A stretch of DNA of 64,000 bases from contig NZ_KB890766.1 in the NCBI RefSeq assembly GCF_000373265.1, positions 342,594-406,593 on the forward strand. Reading direction: 5' to 3'. A model generated the notes under the pieces. The model searched no databases. It saw only the letters and a list, made by a program, of their open reading frames with translations, and was not told the origin of the DNA. This stretch comes from Pontibacter roseus DSM 17521. GTDB lineage: Bacteria > Bacteroidota > Bacteroidia > Cytophagales > Hymenobacteraceae. Made by a program: the position numbers and the translations under genes. Of this stretch, positions 1 to 8,214 are shown piece after piece. The stretch's first letter is position 1. Each line of letters begins with the position of its first letter.

Positions 1-2163
1 ACCCACCACGCGCAGCCAGCGCAGGATGTTCATGGTGTCGGTCTGCATGAACTCCATGGAGCGGGCGTACCACAGACCGTACTCCACACTCGCCCAGGTC
101 TGCATGAGGCCAATCGGCAGCACACTGATAAGCACCATGAGAATCAGGCCGATGTTGATGGACCAGAACGCAAAGCTGATGACACCGTCTTTCCAGCGGC
201 GGCGGGCCGAGAGGCCTTTCAGCACGAACAGCATAAGGCCGATGCCCAGCATACCGTATACTCCGAACAGGGCTGTGTGGGCATGCACCGGCGTTGTGTT
301 CAGTCCCTGCATGTAGTAGAGTGCAATCGGCGGGTTAATCACGAAACCGAACACACCGGCACCAATCAGGTTCCAAAAGGCCACCGCCACGAAGGAGTAG
401 ATGGGCCACTTGTAGGCTTTAATCCACTGCGTGAGCTTGCTGATTTGCAGATTGTGGTAGGCTTCGAAACCAATCAGCACCAATGGCACCACTTCCAGCG
501 CACTGAAGGTAGCACCCAGCGCCATCACCGCAGTCGGCGTGCCACTGAAGTATAGGTGGTGGAACGTACCGATGATACCGCCGAACAGGAAGATAATGGT
601 CGAGAAGAGCACCGTTGCCGTTGCCATTTTGGTATCCAACAGGCCCATGCGCACGAAGAGGAAGGCGATGACCACCGTGGCGAACACCTCAAAGAAGCCC
701 TCTACCCACAGGTGGACTACCCACCAGCGCCAGTACTCGGCAATGGCCAGGTTGGTATGCTGTCCCCACATCAGGCCAGAGGCATAGAAGATGGCGATGG
801 CAGCCGACGAAATGAGGAACATGCCCAGCAGGTGGCGTCCCTCCACATCGTTACGGAAGGCAGGCAGTATAGCACGTACCATCAGCGCCAGCCACAGGAA
901 CAGGCCTACCAGCAGGAAAATCTGCCAGAATCGACCCAGGTCCACATACTCATAGCCCTGGTGCCCGAACCAGAAGTTCTCGGTATAGCCCAGCTTCTGC
1001 ATGATGCCGTACCACTGGCCGGCCAGTGAACCGGCCACGATGATGAGCAGGCAGACGAACAGGAAATTCACCCCCAGTTTCTGGAACTTCGGCTCATGGC
1101 CCGACACGGCAGGCGCTATGTACAGACCGGTAGCCAGCCAGGAAGTAGCAATCCAGAAGATAGCCAGCTGCACGTGCCAGGTACGGGTGATGGAGTAGGG
1201 GAGGTACTCGGCTAGCGGGAAGCCGTACAGTGCCTGTCCTTCCACACCGTAATGCGCCGACACGACACCCAGGGTCACCTGCACGAGAATCAGCGCCGTC
1301 ACAATCCAGAAGTATTTCAAGGTCGCTTTCATGGAAGGCGTGGCTGTCAGTCCCAGCAGTGGGTCCTGCTTCGGTAGTTTAGAGTGGTCAATCTCCTCTT
1401 CTTTGTTAGAGGCATAATAGTATGCCAGCATACCTACACCCGCAATCAGGATAATCACGCTGAAGCCGGTCCAGATGATGAGGTCGGAGCTGGGCTCGTT
1501 GGCTACCAGTTTCTCGGCGGGCCAGTTGTTGGTATAGGTGATTTTCTTGCCCGGACGCTCCGTCACGCAGGCCCAGGAAGTCCAGAAAAAGAAAGCGTTG
1601 AGCTTCTCCATCCGCACCGGGTCTTCCACGGTGTTGTCTTTCATGGCGTAGGCATCACGGTACTTGGCCAGGGCAGGGTCATCCATGAACAGGCCGGTGT
1701 AGTGCTTGCTCACATCGGCAATCGCCTCGGCGCGCAAATCCGAAATGGTGAGTATACCTGTCTCGGCATCATAGGTGTTGGCCCGGATTTGCTTCTGCAG
1801 GCGCGCCTCCAGCATGGCTTTAATCTCTTCATCCAGTTCGTCGTAGGTCATGCCTTTTTCCTGCTGCGCCCAATAGTCCAGGAAGTACATGGCCTCTTTG
1901 TGCAGCCAGTCGGCGCTCCAGTCAGGCGCAATGTAGGCGCCGTGGCCCCAGACAGAGCCCAGCTGCTGCCCGCCAGTGGACTGCCACACATTCTGTCCGT
2001 CTTTGATGTCCTGCTCTGAAAACACGACTTTGCCGGATGTGGTGACCACCTGCACAGGTATAGGCGGTGCTTCTCGGTAAATCTCGATACCGTAGTAACC
2101 GAGAACGGCGAAGGAGCCGACTATCACGGCAATGAACCCCAGCCATAGGTTTCTGTATCTCAT
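1..2163 (-). CDS. norZ: Quinol-dependent nitric oxide reductase (qNOR), C-terminus cut by window edge
   Basis: Reduces 2 NO to N2O at the cytoplasmic membrane using quinol. Read from an ATG at 2163, the frame stays open for 721 codons to base 1, so the last residues lie outside the window. The N-terminus has one membrane helix (about residues 7-27), then a soluble cytochrome-c-like region without a heme motif, containing the typical DGQNVWQSTGGQQ stretch. This fused, heme-less NorC-like part marks qNOR rather than cNOR. The rest is a multi-helix heme-copper-oxidase-type core with the conserved motifs WVEGFFEVFA, FHHLYFSG and HAHTALFG that supply heme b/FeB histidines and the catalytic glutamates. 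The gene follows the barrel protein at 2238-3137 by 74 bases and probably shares its transcript. A separate two-subunit NO reductase is encoded at 20802-22617. Family assignment is firm; the symbol norZ (also called norB) is convention. Confidence 0.95.
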   Translation of the reverse strand, partial: MRYRNLWLGFIAVIVGSFAVLGYYGIEIYREAPPIPVQVVTTSGKVVFSEQDIKDGQNVWQSTGGQQLGSVWGHGAYIAPDWSADWLHKEAMYFLDYWAQQEKGMTYDELDEEIKAMLEARLQKQIRANTYDAETGILTISDLRAEAIADVSKHYTGLFMDDPALAKYRDAYAMKDNTVEDPVRMEKLNAFFFWTSWACVTERPGKKITYTNNWPAEKLVANEPSSDLIIWTGFSVIILIAGVGMLAYYYASNKEEEIDHSKLPKQDPLLGLTATPSMKATLKYFWIVTALILVQVTLGVVSAHYGVEGQALYGFPLAEYLPYSITRTWHVQLAIFWIATSWLATGLYIAPAVSGHEPKFQKLGVNFLFVCLLIIVAGSLAGQWYGIMQKLGYTENFWFGHQGYEYVDLGRFWQIFLLVGLFLWLALMVRAILPAFRNDVEGRHLLGMFLISSAAIAIFYASGLMWGQHTNLAIAEYWRWWVVHLWVEGFFEVFATVVIAFLFVRMGLLDTKMATATVLFSTIIFLFGGIIGTFHHLYFSGTPTAVMALGATFSALEVVPLVLIGFEAYHNLQISKLTQWIKAYKWPIYSFVAVAFWNLIGAGVFGFVINPPIALYYMQGLNTTPVHAHTALFGVYGMLGIGLMLFVLKGLSARRRWKDGVISFAFWSINIGLILMVLISVLPIGLMQTWASVEYGLWYARSMEFMQTDTMNILRWLRVVG

Positions 2164-2237
2164 AAAAAGTAGAATTTGGAAAGTATATAATTGAGTTTAG
2201 GTTGAAATTCCTGCGCTGGGGTTCCGAGCAGAGAGCC

Positions 2238-3137
2238 TTAGAACATGTAGGTGAGGCTGACCATGCTGCGGCTGTTGCCCTCCGTGTGGTGGTGAGCCTC
2301 GGTGCTGCTGACGGGCAGTTGCAGGGTGCCGCCCACGGCGATGTTCTTCACATACACGCTCAGGCCGAGGTTGGTGAAGAATGAGTCGCCGCCTTTTTGA
2401 GCGTTGGTGGCTCCTTCGTAGCGGTCGCCTTTGGCGTGCTCATAGTACACCCCGGCGCTCGGCAGCAGCGAGATGCCTTTCACATTCTGCCAATAGAACA
2501 CGTTGGAGGAGGTGCTCAGGCGGTCACCGAACTGGTAGCCGTCGCTGTTCTCGGTGTTGAAGCGGTAGGTGAAGTCGTTGCTCAGGCCCAGTTGCTTGTA
2601 GCGGATGGTATAGATGCCATTCACCATGTAGTCAGTGCTGCCGGTGCCGGGTTGCATGTTGGCTGCCAGCTGCTCGTCGTGCTCCTGCTTTTGGAAATTG
2701 CCGGTCGCCAGTTTTACACCACCACCCAACTGCAGGGTATGCTTGAAGGTATGGCCCAGGCTGTCGCCGGTGTTGAGAAGGGAGTAGTTGGCCATGAGTG
2801 TCACGTCTCCAAAGCCTTTGCTCTTGATGGAGCTATGGCCGCTGGTCTGCGCATTGAGCACATAAGGCAGAAAGGCAAACAACTGCACATTCTTCACAGG
2901 GTTGAAGCGCCCCCAGAGCTCGGCGGTGGCGAAACGCTCATCGGTCACCTGTACGTGCTGGCCATGCGTGGCCGTGGTGGTAAAGGAGCGGGTGCTGTAG
3001 CGCACGCCCACAAAGTGCTTGTGGAACTGGGGCAGGATGCCCATGTAGCTGCCGCCCATGGTGCAGCCTTTGTCGCAGGCCTCGCTGCTGATGTTGATGG
3101 ATAAAAGGGCAAGCGCAAGTAATACTAACTTTTTCAT
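2238..3137 (-). CDS. Putative outer-membrane beta-barrel protein of the qNOR operon
   Basis: The 299-residue product starts with a Sec signal peptide (MKKLVLLALALLSINISSEA) followed by a Cys pair in the short motif CDKGC. The remainder alternates polar and hydrophobic residues in amphipathic strands and ends in an aromatic residue (SLTYMF), as expected of an outer-membrane barrel. A His run (EAHHHTEG) sits near the C-terminus, and together with the N-terminal cysteines it could bind metal. It resembles the uncharacterised transporter/phenol-pathway-like barrels of Bacteroidota. It lies between a small Cys protein (3202-3576) and qNOR (1-2163) on the same strand, so a link to copper or heme handling for NO reduction is plausible but inferred. 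No function is recognised. Confidence 0.8.
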   Translation of the reverse strand: MKKLVLLALALLSINISSEACDKGCTMGGSYMGILPQFHKHFVGVRYSTRSFTTTATHGQHVQVTDERFATAELWGRFNPVKNVQLFAFLPYVLNAQTSGHSSIKSKGFGDVTLMANYSLLNTGDSLGHTFKHTLQLGGGVKLATGNFQKQEHDEQLAANMQPGTGSTDYMVNGIYTIRYKQLGLSNDFTYRFNTENSDGYQFGDRLSTSSNVFYWQNVKGISLLPSAGVYYEHAKGDRYEGATNAQKGGDSFFTNLGLSVYVKNIAVGGTLQLPVSSTEAHHHTEGNSRSMVSLTYMF

Positions 3138-3201
3138 GACTTAGGTTCTTTTTGATTGATAATAAAAAGGGGTGGTGCCGGTCTGGCGCCAGGTATAGAA
3201 A

Positions 3202-3576
3202 CTAAGAAATGAATTGGGGCGGGTGGAAAAAAGCGTGGTCGGGGGAGGTATACCTGCCGGCCTGATAGGTGGGGCAGTCGCCGCTGTCGTTTTCAGGTAT
3301 AGCGGCAGCCAACACGACTGACTCCGCTCTATGCGCAATCATATCCACGGCGGTCTGCTGCTGGCGCTGCGACTGCTTTTCGCGCTCGGCGTCTTTTTTA
3401 AGCTCTTTGCGGAGGTGACACTTGCCTTGGCACTCTGAGCCAGGTATGGCTTTCTGTTCACACAGCTCCCTGGCGATGTAGTCCTTGTTGAGCTGGTATA
3501 CCAGATAGATTCCCTGCTTGCTCAGCGGCTGCACCAGCATACACACCACACACACTATAACAGCAAGCCGATTCAT
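3202..3576 (-). CDS. Small secreted or membrane-anchored Cys protein with CQGKC motif
   Basis: A 124-residue protein. The ATG at 3576 is preferred over an in-frame one at 3612 because an AGAAGG ribosome site precedes it and the upstream one would overlap the promoter. An N-terminal hydrophobic segment (residues 4-20) is followed by a short domain with Cys39, Cys49 and Cys53 (pattern C-x9-C-x3-C, CQGKCHLRKEL), then a charged, Gln-rich tail. Similar short proteins of unknown function, with a Cys followed by C-x-GKC-x-L, are common in Bacteroidota next to metal or respiratory genes. It is the first gene of the apparent operon leading to qNOR. A TGAC-N4-GTCA palindrome at 3641-3652 lies upstream. 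Metal binding by the cysteines is inference. Confidence 0.75.
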   Translation of the reverse strand: MNRLAVIVCVVCMLVQPLSKQGIYLVYQLNKDYIARELCEQKAIPGSECQGKCHLRKELKKDAEREKQSQRQQQTAVDMIAHRAESVVLAAAIPENDSGDCPTYQAGRYTSPDHAFFHPPQFIS

Positions 3577-3609
3577 GGCACCTTCTCTTTTTTGATTTTT
3601 TGACTGAGG

Positions 3610-3617
3610 CAAAGGTC
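3610..3617 (-). promoter_or_regulatory. -7-like box of the qNOR operon
   Basis: On the minus strand the sequence is GACCTTTG, one mismatch from the Bacteroidota -7 consensus TAnnTTTG. Its first base lies 35 bases downstream of the 5' end of the palindrome at 3641-3652. The same 35-base distance is seen before the thioredoxin-like gene and hemA. It lies 34 bases before the start codon at 3576. Confidence 0.45.
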
Positions 3618-3640
3618 ATATCGCGGTGCAACTGAAAAAA

Positions 3641-3652
3641 TGACATAGGTCA
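3641..3652. promoter_or_regulatory. TGAC-N4-GTCA operator between qNOR operon and cupin gene
   Basis: TGACATAGGTCA, an inverted repeat of TGAC with a four-base spacer. It lies between divergent transcription units. Going right, the cupin -7 box (3698) starts 57 bases from its 5' end; going left, the qNOR-operon box starts 35 bases from its 5' end. Half-site size and spacer resemble Crp/Fnr-family operators. An identical 12-mer occurs at 22691-22702 before norC. Confidence 0.7.
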
Positions 3653-3697
3653 TTAATAAAAGAGATTAAGGTCTTCTATTATAAACGCTAGCCGCCA

Positions 3698-3705
3698 TAC
3701 TTTTG
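3698..3705 (+). promoter_or_regulatory. -7 box (TACTTTTG) of the cupin gene
   Basis: Perfect match to TAnnTTTG. It begins 57 bases after the 5' end of the palindrome at 3641. The stretch between them (3654-3680) is nearly identical to 4238-4264 before nosC, so the two promoters share more than the operator. The start codon follows at 3741. Confidence 0.65.
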
Positions 3706-3740
3706 GGCATTAATCAGAGGCAACCATGCTTCTATAAAGT

Positions 3741-4154
3741 ATGCGAACCATGAGAACAGAATCAGGAAATAAGCAGGAGCAGAGCACCCCACCCACTCAG
3801 CAGGAAGGCAGCAGCCTGTTGACCTTCCAACTTGCAGAACTAACCCAACAATTGAAAGAAGAGGAGAATTGGCAGAAGAGCGGACGGGGAGCCCGGACAC
3901 TCTACAAGTCAGACGCCATGTGCATCGTCCTTAACGTGATGCAGGCCGGCACCGAAATAAAACCGCACCATACCGCCGGACCCATCAGCGTGCAGGTGGT
4001 AGAGGGACGAATCAGGTTCAATACAGAAAAGGAATCTGTGGTACTGGGGGAAGGGCAACTGCTCACCTTGCAGGAGCATGTGCGGCACAATGTGGAGGCG
4101 CTAAAAGAGACTGCTTTTCTACTGTCCATGTCGCCACTCGCCACCAAAGCCTAA
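3741..4154 (+). CDS. Cupin-domain protein
   Basis: A 137-residue cytosolic protein with no signal peptide. The first about 50 residues are hydrophilic and Gln-rich. The second half is a small cupin barrel with the expected GTEIKPHHT segment (motif 1, histidines) and a later LLTLQEHVRHNVEA segment (motif 2, histidines). Cupins of this size often bind one metal ion and act as sensors or small enzymes; the ligand cannot be told here. A second in-frame ATG lies at 3750. The gene stands alone between the divergent qNOR operon and the nos cluster. It has one of the best operator/-7 arrangements in the window, so it is probably expressed with the denitrification genes. Confidence 0.8.
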   Translation: MRTMRTESGNKQEQSTPPTQQEGSSLLTFQLAELTQQLKEEENWQKSGRGARTLYKSDAMCIVLNVMQAGTEIKPHHTAGPISVQVVEGRIRFNTEKESVVLGEGQLLTLQEHVRHNVEALKETAFLLSMSPLATKA

Positions 4155-4224
4155 CGCCTAATGGCAGAAAAGCAGCCCAATTGGTAGCATTTCAGCGGCA
4201 TGAGGCAGACCAGAATAAAAAAGA

Positions 4225-4236
4225 TGACAAATGTCA
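4225..4236. promoter_or_regulatory. TGAC-N4-GTCA operator of nos cluster 1
   Basis: TGACAAATGTCA, a perfect TGAC inverted repeat with a four-base spacer. Its 5' end lies exactly 57 bases before the TACCTTTG box at 4282, the same geometry as for the cupin gene. Confidence 0.7.
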
Positions 4237-4281
4237 CTAATAAAAGAGATTAAGGTCTTTTATTTCGAAGCCAAGTCGCTA

Positions 4282-4289
4282 TACCTTTG
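4282..4289 (+). promoter_or_regulatory. -7 box (TACCTTTG) of nos cluster 1
   Basis: Perfect TAnnTTTG match, 57 bases from the 5' end of the palindrome at 4225 and about 50 bases before the ATG at 4340. Confidence 0.65.
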
Positions 4290-4339
4290 AACCATAAATG
4301 ATCGCCAAATCATATAACAACACCTAACAATCAAAAACC

Positions 4340-4867
4340 ATGAGAACCAATAAGAAAGATGGAAAAAGAAACAGCAGGGGAGTTGGCAGACCGCTGCACA
4401 CACTGGCTTTGTTACTGATGGGGGGCATGCTCGTGTATGGCTGCTCTTCAGACAACAGCACAACCACCGAGACCACACAGGAGACAGGGCTGGCGCATCA
4501 GGCGCCTGAGGCACCTGTAGAAGACAATGGGTTAGGTGTTGGCCCCGTGAAAACAGTGCAGCTGACTGATGAGATTGACCAGGCCCTTGCAACCGAAGGC
4601 AAGTCGATTTTCGAAGGAAAATGCTCTGCCTGCCACCAGCTGTCTGACCAGAAAGTGGTTGGCCCAGGCCTGGCCGGTGTAACGGAGAAAAGAAAGCCGG
4701 AGTGGGTCATGAACATGATTATCAACCCAGAGGAGATGACCAAGAAAGACCCTGCTGCCAAAAAACTGCTGGCTGAGCACCTGACCCAGATGACCAACCA
4801 GAACGTGACCGAACAGGATGCCAGAGCGCTTCTGGAGTTCCTGAGACAGAACGACAAAAATTCCTAA
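4340..4867 (+). CDS. Cytochrome c lipoprotein of nos cluster 1
   Basis: The 175-residue product has a basic N-terminus, a hydrophobic segment and a lipobox ending in Cys35, so it is probably a membrane-anchored periplasmic lipoprotein. After a Thr-rich linker comes one class I cytochrome c domain: heme motif CSACH at residues 95-99 and a candidate distal ligand Met151 in LTQMTNQN. It precedes nosZ by 30 bases and most likely delivers electrons to NosZ, as small c-type cytochromes do in clade II nos clusters. A diverged copy with the same order is at 11439-11984. No nosR or nosGH electron-transfer genes are present, which makes this cytochrome the obvious donor. The donor role is inferred from position. 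Confidence 0.9.
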   Translation: MRTNKKDGKRNSRGVGRPLHTLALLLMGGMLVYGCSSDNSTTTETTQETGLAHQAPEAPVEDNGLGVGPVKTVQLTDEIDQALATEGKSIFEGKCSACHQLSDQKVVGPGLAGVTEKRKPEWVMNMIINPEEMTKKDPAAKKLLAEHLTQMTNQNVTEQDARALLEFLRQNDKNS

Positions 4868-4897
4868 CAGAATCAATAAGCTAAAATTCATACTATA

Positions 4898-6940
4898 ATG
4901 GAATCACTGATTCATAAATTCAAAAAAGTAGCCCCTGCGGCCGCCCTGCTGATGGCAGTGGTCGGTGGCACGGCACTACAGAGCTGCAGCAGCGGACCTG
5001 GGGAGGGTAGCGCTACAGCTGCGGGAGTCTCTTCCGATGCAGCCTCTGCCGTGTATGTGGCGCCAGGCAAGCATGACGAGCTCTACTCGTTCCTGTCAGG
5101 CGGCTTCAACGGACAGGTGTCTGTCTACGGTCTTCCTTCTGGCCGCCTGCTCAAAATCATCCCGGTGTTCACGCAGCACGGTGAGAACGGCTACGGCTAC
5201 AGCGAAGAGTCAAAGGCTATGTTGCAGACTTCCCACGGTTTTGTTCCCTGGGATGACTTGCACCACCCGAAACTCTCCCGTACCGATGGCCAGACCGACG
5301 GCCGCTGGTTGTTCGTGAACGGTAACAACACGCCGCGCGTGGCCCGTATCGACCTGAAGACCTTCGAGACCGTGGAAATCATGGAAATCCCGAACTCAGC
5401 CGGTAACCACTGCTCGCCATACCCTACCAACAACAACGAGTACGTGATTGCAGGTACCCGCTTCTCCGTTCCGCTCGACATGAAAGGCGGTACCGGTGAC
5501 GTGAGCCTCGACAAATACGAAGAGGAGTTCAGAGGCTCCATCTCCTTCATCAAAGTAGATCAGGAGAAAGGCGACATGGACCTGGACTTCCAAATCCTGG
5601 TGCCTGGATTCGACTACGACCTGGCTAACGGTGGCAAAGGCCCATCAGAGGATTGGGTTTTCTTCACAACCTACAACTCTGAGAAATCAGGTACTTTGAA
5701 AGAAGTAGGCGCTTCTCAGAACGACCGGGACTACCTGGCGGCTGTGAACTGGAAACTGGCGGCCAAATATGCCAAAGAAGGCAAGGCCCGCGAGATGCCA
5801 GCCAACTACTACCACAACAAGGTGGACAAGGACTCGCACATCGCTAAGTCAACTGTGAAGAAGTCAGTGCGCTACCTCCTGCCGGAAGATTGCCCAGGTA
5901 TGATGTACCTGCTGCCAGCTCCTAAGTCTCCGCACGGTATCGACGTGGACCCTAGCGGCGAGTTCATGGTAGTGAGTGGCAAGCTTGCCTCCGCTATACC
6001 TGTGTTCTCTTTCTCTAAGATGCAGGAAGCCATCAAGAACAAGGCTTTCGACGGCGAGAAAAACGGCATACCTGTGCTGAAGTACGAGTCTGTGCTGAAA
6101 GGCGAAGTGAAAGAGCCAGGCCTGGGACCATTGCACACCGAGTTTGACGGCAAAGGCAACGCCTATACCTCTATGTTCGTGTCTTCTGAAGTAGTGAAAT
6201 GGAAGTTGAACGAGCTGGAAGTGGTGGACAGAATGCCTGTTTACTACTCCGTAGGTCACTTGATGATTCCTGGTGGTGACACGAAAGAGCCGCATGGCAA
6301 GTACCTGGTGGCGATGAACAAAATCACCAAAGACCGCTACCTGCCAACCGGACCTGAACTGGCCCACTCTGCGCAGCTGATTGACATCTCAGGCGAGAAA
6401 ATGAAGATGCTGCTTGACTTCCCAACCGTAGCTGAACCGCACTACGCACAGGCCATAGTAGCTTCCAAAGTGGCTCCGAACAGCACCAAGTTCTACAAGC
6501 TCGACGCGAACAAGCACCCACACGCTGTGAAGAAAGAAGCCGATGTGAGTGTGAAGCGCGAAGGCAAGAATGTGATACGTGTGAAGATGACAGCCATCCG
6601 AAGCCACATGACCCCAGACAACATTGAGGGTGTGCAGGTAGGTGACACCGTGTACTTCCACGTGACCAACCTCGAGCAGGACTGGGACGTACCGCACGGA
6701 TTCGCGGTGATGGGAGCCAACAACGCTGAGACCCTCATCATGCCGGGTGCCACACAGACCCTGACCTGGGTACCGAAGAAAGCCGGCGTGTTCCCCTTCT
6801 ACTGCACAGACTTCTGCTCTGCGCTGCACCAGGAAATGCAAGGATACATCCGGGTATCTCCTAAAGGATCTAACGTTCCGATTACCTTCTCAACCGGTAA
6901 GAAGAAACAAAACATACCAGGGGTAGCATCAACTAAATAA
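4898..6940 (+). CDS. nosZ: Nitrous-oxide reductase NosZ, copy 1 (clade II)
   Basis: Reduces N2O to N2 in the periplasm. The 680-residue protein has a Sec-type N-terminus without a twin-arginine motif, as in clade II NosZ, and a lipobox-like LQSC (Cys30), suggesting a lipid anchor. The beta-propeller carries the CuZ histidines in LHHPKLS (122-123), GNHCSP (171), SPHGIDVD, PLHTEFDG, SVGHLM and AEPHYAQA. The C-terminal cupredoxin domain has the CuA motif C636-x3-C640-x3-H644-x2-M647. All ligand positions appear intact. It follows the cytochrome c gene closely. A 15-bp hairpin directly downstream (6957-6991) separates it from the accessory genes. Confidence 0.97.
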   Translation: MESLIHKFKKVAPAAALLMAVVGGTALQSCSSGPGEGSATAAGVSSDAASAVYVAPGKHDELYSFLSGGFNGQVSVYGLPSGRLLKIIPVFTQHGENGYGYSEESKAMLQTSHGFVPWDDLHHPKLSRTDGQTDGRWLFVNGNNTPRVARIDLKTFETVEIMEIPNSAGNHCSPYPTNNNEYVIAGTRFSVPLDMKGGTGDVSLDKYEEEFRGSISFIKVDQEKGDMDLDFQILVPGFDYDLANGGKGPSEDWVFFTTYNSEKSGTLKEVGASQNDRDYLAAVNWKLAAKYAKEGKAREMPANYYHNKVDKDSHIAKSTVKKSVRYLLPEDCPGMMYLLPAPKSPHGIDVDPSGEFMVVSGKLASAIPVFSFSKMQEAIKNKAFDGEKNGIPVLKYESVLKGEVKEPGLGPLHTEFDGKGNAYTSMFVSSEVVKWKLNELEVVDRMPVYYSVGHLMIPGGDTKEPHGKYLVAMNKITKDRYLPTGPELAHSAQLIDISGEKMKMLLDFPTVAEPHYAQAIVASKVAPNSTKFYKLDANKHPHAVKKEADVSVKREGKNVIRVKMTAIRSHMTPDNIEGVQVGDTVYFHVTNLEQDWDVPHGFAVMGANNAETLIMPGATQTLTWVPKKAGVFPFYCTDFCSALHQEMQGYIRVSPKGSNVPITFSTGKKKQNIPGVASTK

Positions 6941-6956
6941 GGCTCCAACTGGGTAA

Positions 6957-6991
6957 ATCAGCGGAGGTTACCCAAAGTAACCTCCGCTGAT
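6957..6991 (+). terminator. Hairpin downstream of nosZ copy 1
   Basis: A perfect 15-bp stem (6957-6971 with 6977-6991) and a CCAAA loop, followed by TTCTTT. It looks like an intrinsic terminator with a weak U-tract, or an mRNA-stabilising stem. It would let cytochrome c and NosZ be made in excess over the accessory genes that follow. Copy 2 has a hairpin at the same place. Confidence 0.7.
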
Positions 6992-7147
6992 TCTTTAAAG
7001 CGAGTTGCGATAGCACTTCAGTATAGCAGGAGCATCATCCTGAGGTCTCAGATGGATAGGAGATAGGGGATGAACAGAGCTGAAGCAGACAATAAGACAA
7101 AGCTCCAAACGCAACCTATTTTTCAATCATCTTAAAAAGATAAAAGG

Positions 7148-7759
7148 ATGAAAACTTACCAAAAAGCGCTGATGATTGTGGCAGCCTTATCACTCGGTCT
7201 CTTGTTCATGTTTCCTATGTGGAAGATATACCTGAAGGCCCCACAATACCCCGAAGGACTTGAACTGCACATCTGGGTGAACAAGCTCGGCGGCAGCTCT
7301 GAGAGCGTACTCCAAAACTTCAATATCCTGAACCACTACATCGGTATGGAAGCCATCCACGCCGAGTCCTTTGCCGAGTTGCAGTATATGCCCTACATCG
7401 TTGTCTTCTTCATGATAACCGGTGTGTTGGTTGGCCTGATTGGCAAACAGAACCTGGTGCTGGGCTGGAGCGGGCTGCTCATGCTGGGTGGTGCCGTCGG
7501 CATACTGGACTTCTACCTCTGGCTCGTGAAATTCGGTACCAACCTGGACCCCATGGCCGCCATCAAAGTGCCGGGCATGACCTACATCCCGCCGCTGCTG
7601 GGCAGCAAGGTATTGCTCAACTTTGAGGCCTTGTCTTTGCCGGCGTGGGGTAGTCTGGGTATCTTCTTGGGAATCAGCCTGTCGTTGCTGGTATGGATAC
7701 TGGGCCGCAAGGCCGCCCCATTAAGCCAGGCAAGAACCCCGAAACATGCAGTGGCATGA
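7148..7759 (+). CDS. Nos-cluster membrane protein (NosB-like by position), copy 1
   Basis: A 203-residue membrane protein with about four helices (roughly residues 7-25, 82-100, 105-125 and 165-185). Between helices 1 and 2 is a conserved loop with WVNKLGGSSESVLQNFN and NILNHYIGM. Clade II clusters usually carry a transmembrane protein of unknown function, NosB, directly after nosZ. Position and topology fit, but homology to Wolinella NosB cannot be shown by eye, so no symbol is given. The stop overlaps the start of nosL (ATGA). Copy 2 at 14129-14722 is very similar, so the protein is a conserved part of this system. Confidence 0.85.
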   Translation: MKTYQKALMIVAALSLGLLFMFPMWKIYLKAPQYPEGLELHIWVNKLGGSSESVLQNFNILNHYIGMEAIHAESFAELQYMPYIVVFFMITGVLVGLIGKQNLVLGWSGLLMLGGAVGILDFYLWLVKFGTNLDPMAAIKVPGMTYIPPLLGSKVLLNFEALSLPAWGSLGIFLGISLSLLVWILGRKAAPLSQARTPKHAVA

Positions 7760-8214
7760 GAACACTGCTGAACATCTTTGTGCTGGTGCTGCTCATAGTG
7801 GCCATCAGCTGCACACCAGAACCGGAACCCATCGCCTACGGAGGCGCCAACTGCGCCCACTGCAACATGACGGTGGCCGACAACCGCTACGGAGCCGAGC
7901 TGGTGAATGACAAAGGCAAGCCCTTCTTCTTCGACTCAGCCGAGTGCCTGATGGCCTACGTGAACGAACAACCGGAACAGGGCGAAAAGGCTGCTTTTCT
8001 GCTGGTGACGGACTATACCAGACCCAATGAACTGATAGACGCACGCGATGCGCATTTCCTGCAGGCGAAAGCCCTGCCAAGCCCCATGGGCATGTACATG
8101 ACCGCTGTAGCCGACCAGGCTGCAGCTTTAAAAATCCAAGCGGAAGTAGGCGGTCGCCTGCTCACTTGGAACGAGGCGGTGACAGCCGTACAACAAAATG
8201 AAAAACCTGACTAA
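7756..8214 (+). CDS. nosL: NosL copper-chaperone lipoprotein, copy 1
   Basis: NosL delivers Cu(I) for NosZ maturation in the periplasm. The start at 7756 is chosen because it overlaps the preceding stop (ATGA) and is followed at once by a signal peptide with lipobox AISC (Cys19). An upstream in-frame ATG at 7693 would add a hydrophilic extension. The copper motif C33-x2-C36-x-M38 (CAHCNM) is intact, and the later DSAECLMAY and SPMGMYM segments are typical of the family. It overlaps nosD by 17 bases, exactly as in copy 2. Confidence 0.93.
   Translation: MRTLLNIFVLVLLIVAISCTPEPEPIAYGGANCAHCNMTVADNRYGAELVNDKGKPFFFDSAECLMAYVNEQPEQGEKAAFLLVTDYTRPNELIDARDAHFLQAKALPSPMGMYMTAVADQAAALKIQAEVGGRLLTWNEAVTAVQQNEKPD

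Noticed and set aside
1384..2019. 211-codon open frame on the plus strand
   Set aside because: Antisense to the qNOR gene, which reads through on the minus strand to the window edge.
2397..3104. 235-codon open frame on the plus strand
   Set aside because: Antisense to the barrel protein with signal peptide; no start signal.
3136..3147. TGACTTAGGTTC at the start codon of the barrel gene
   Set aside because: Only one good half-site, overlaps the coding start, and there is no -7 box at either fixed distance.
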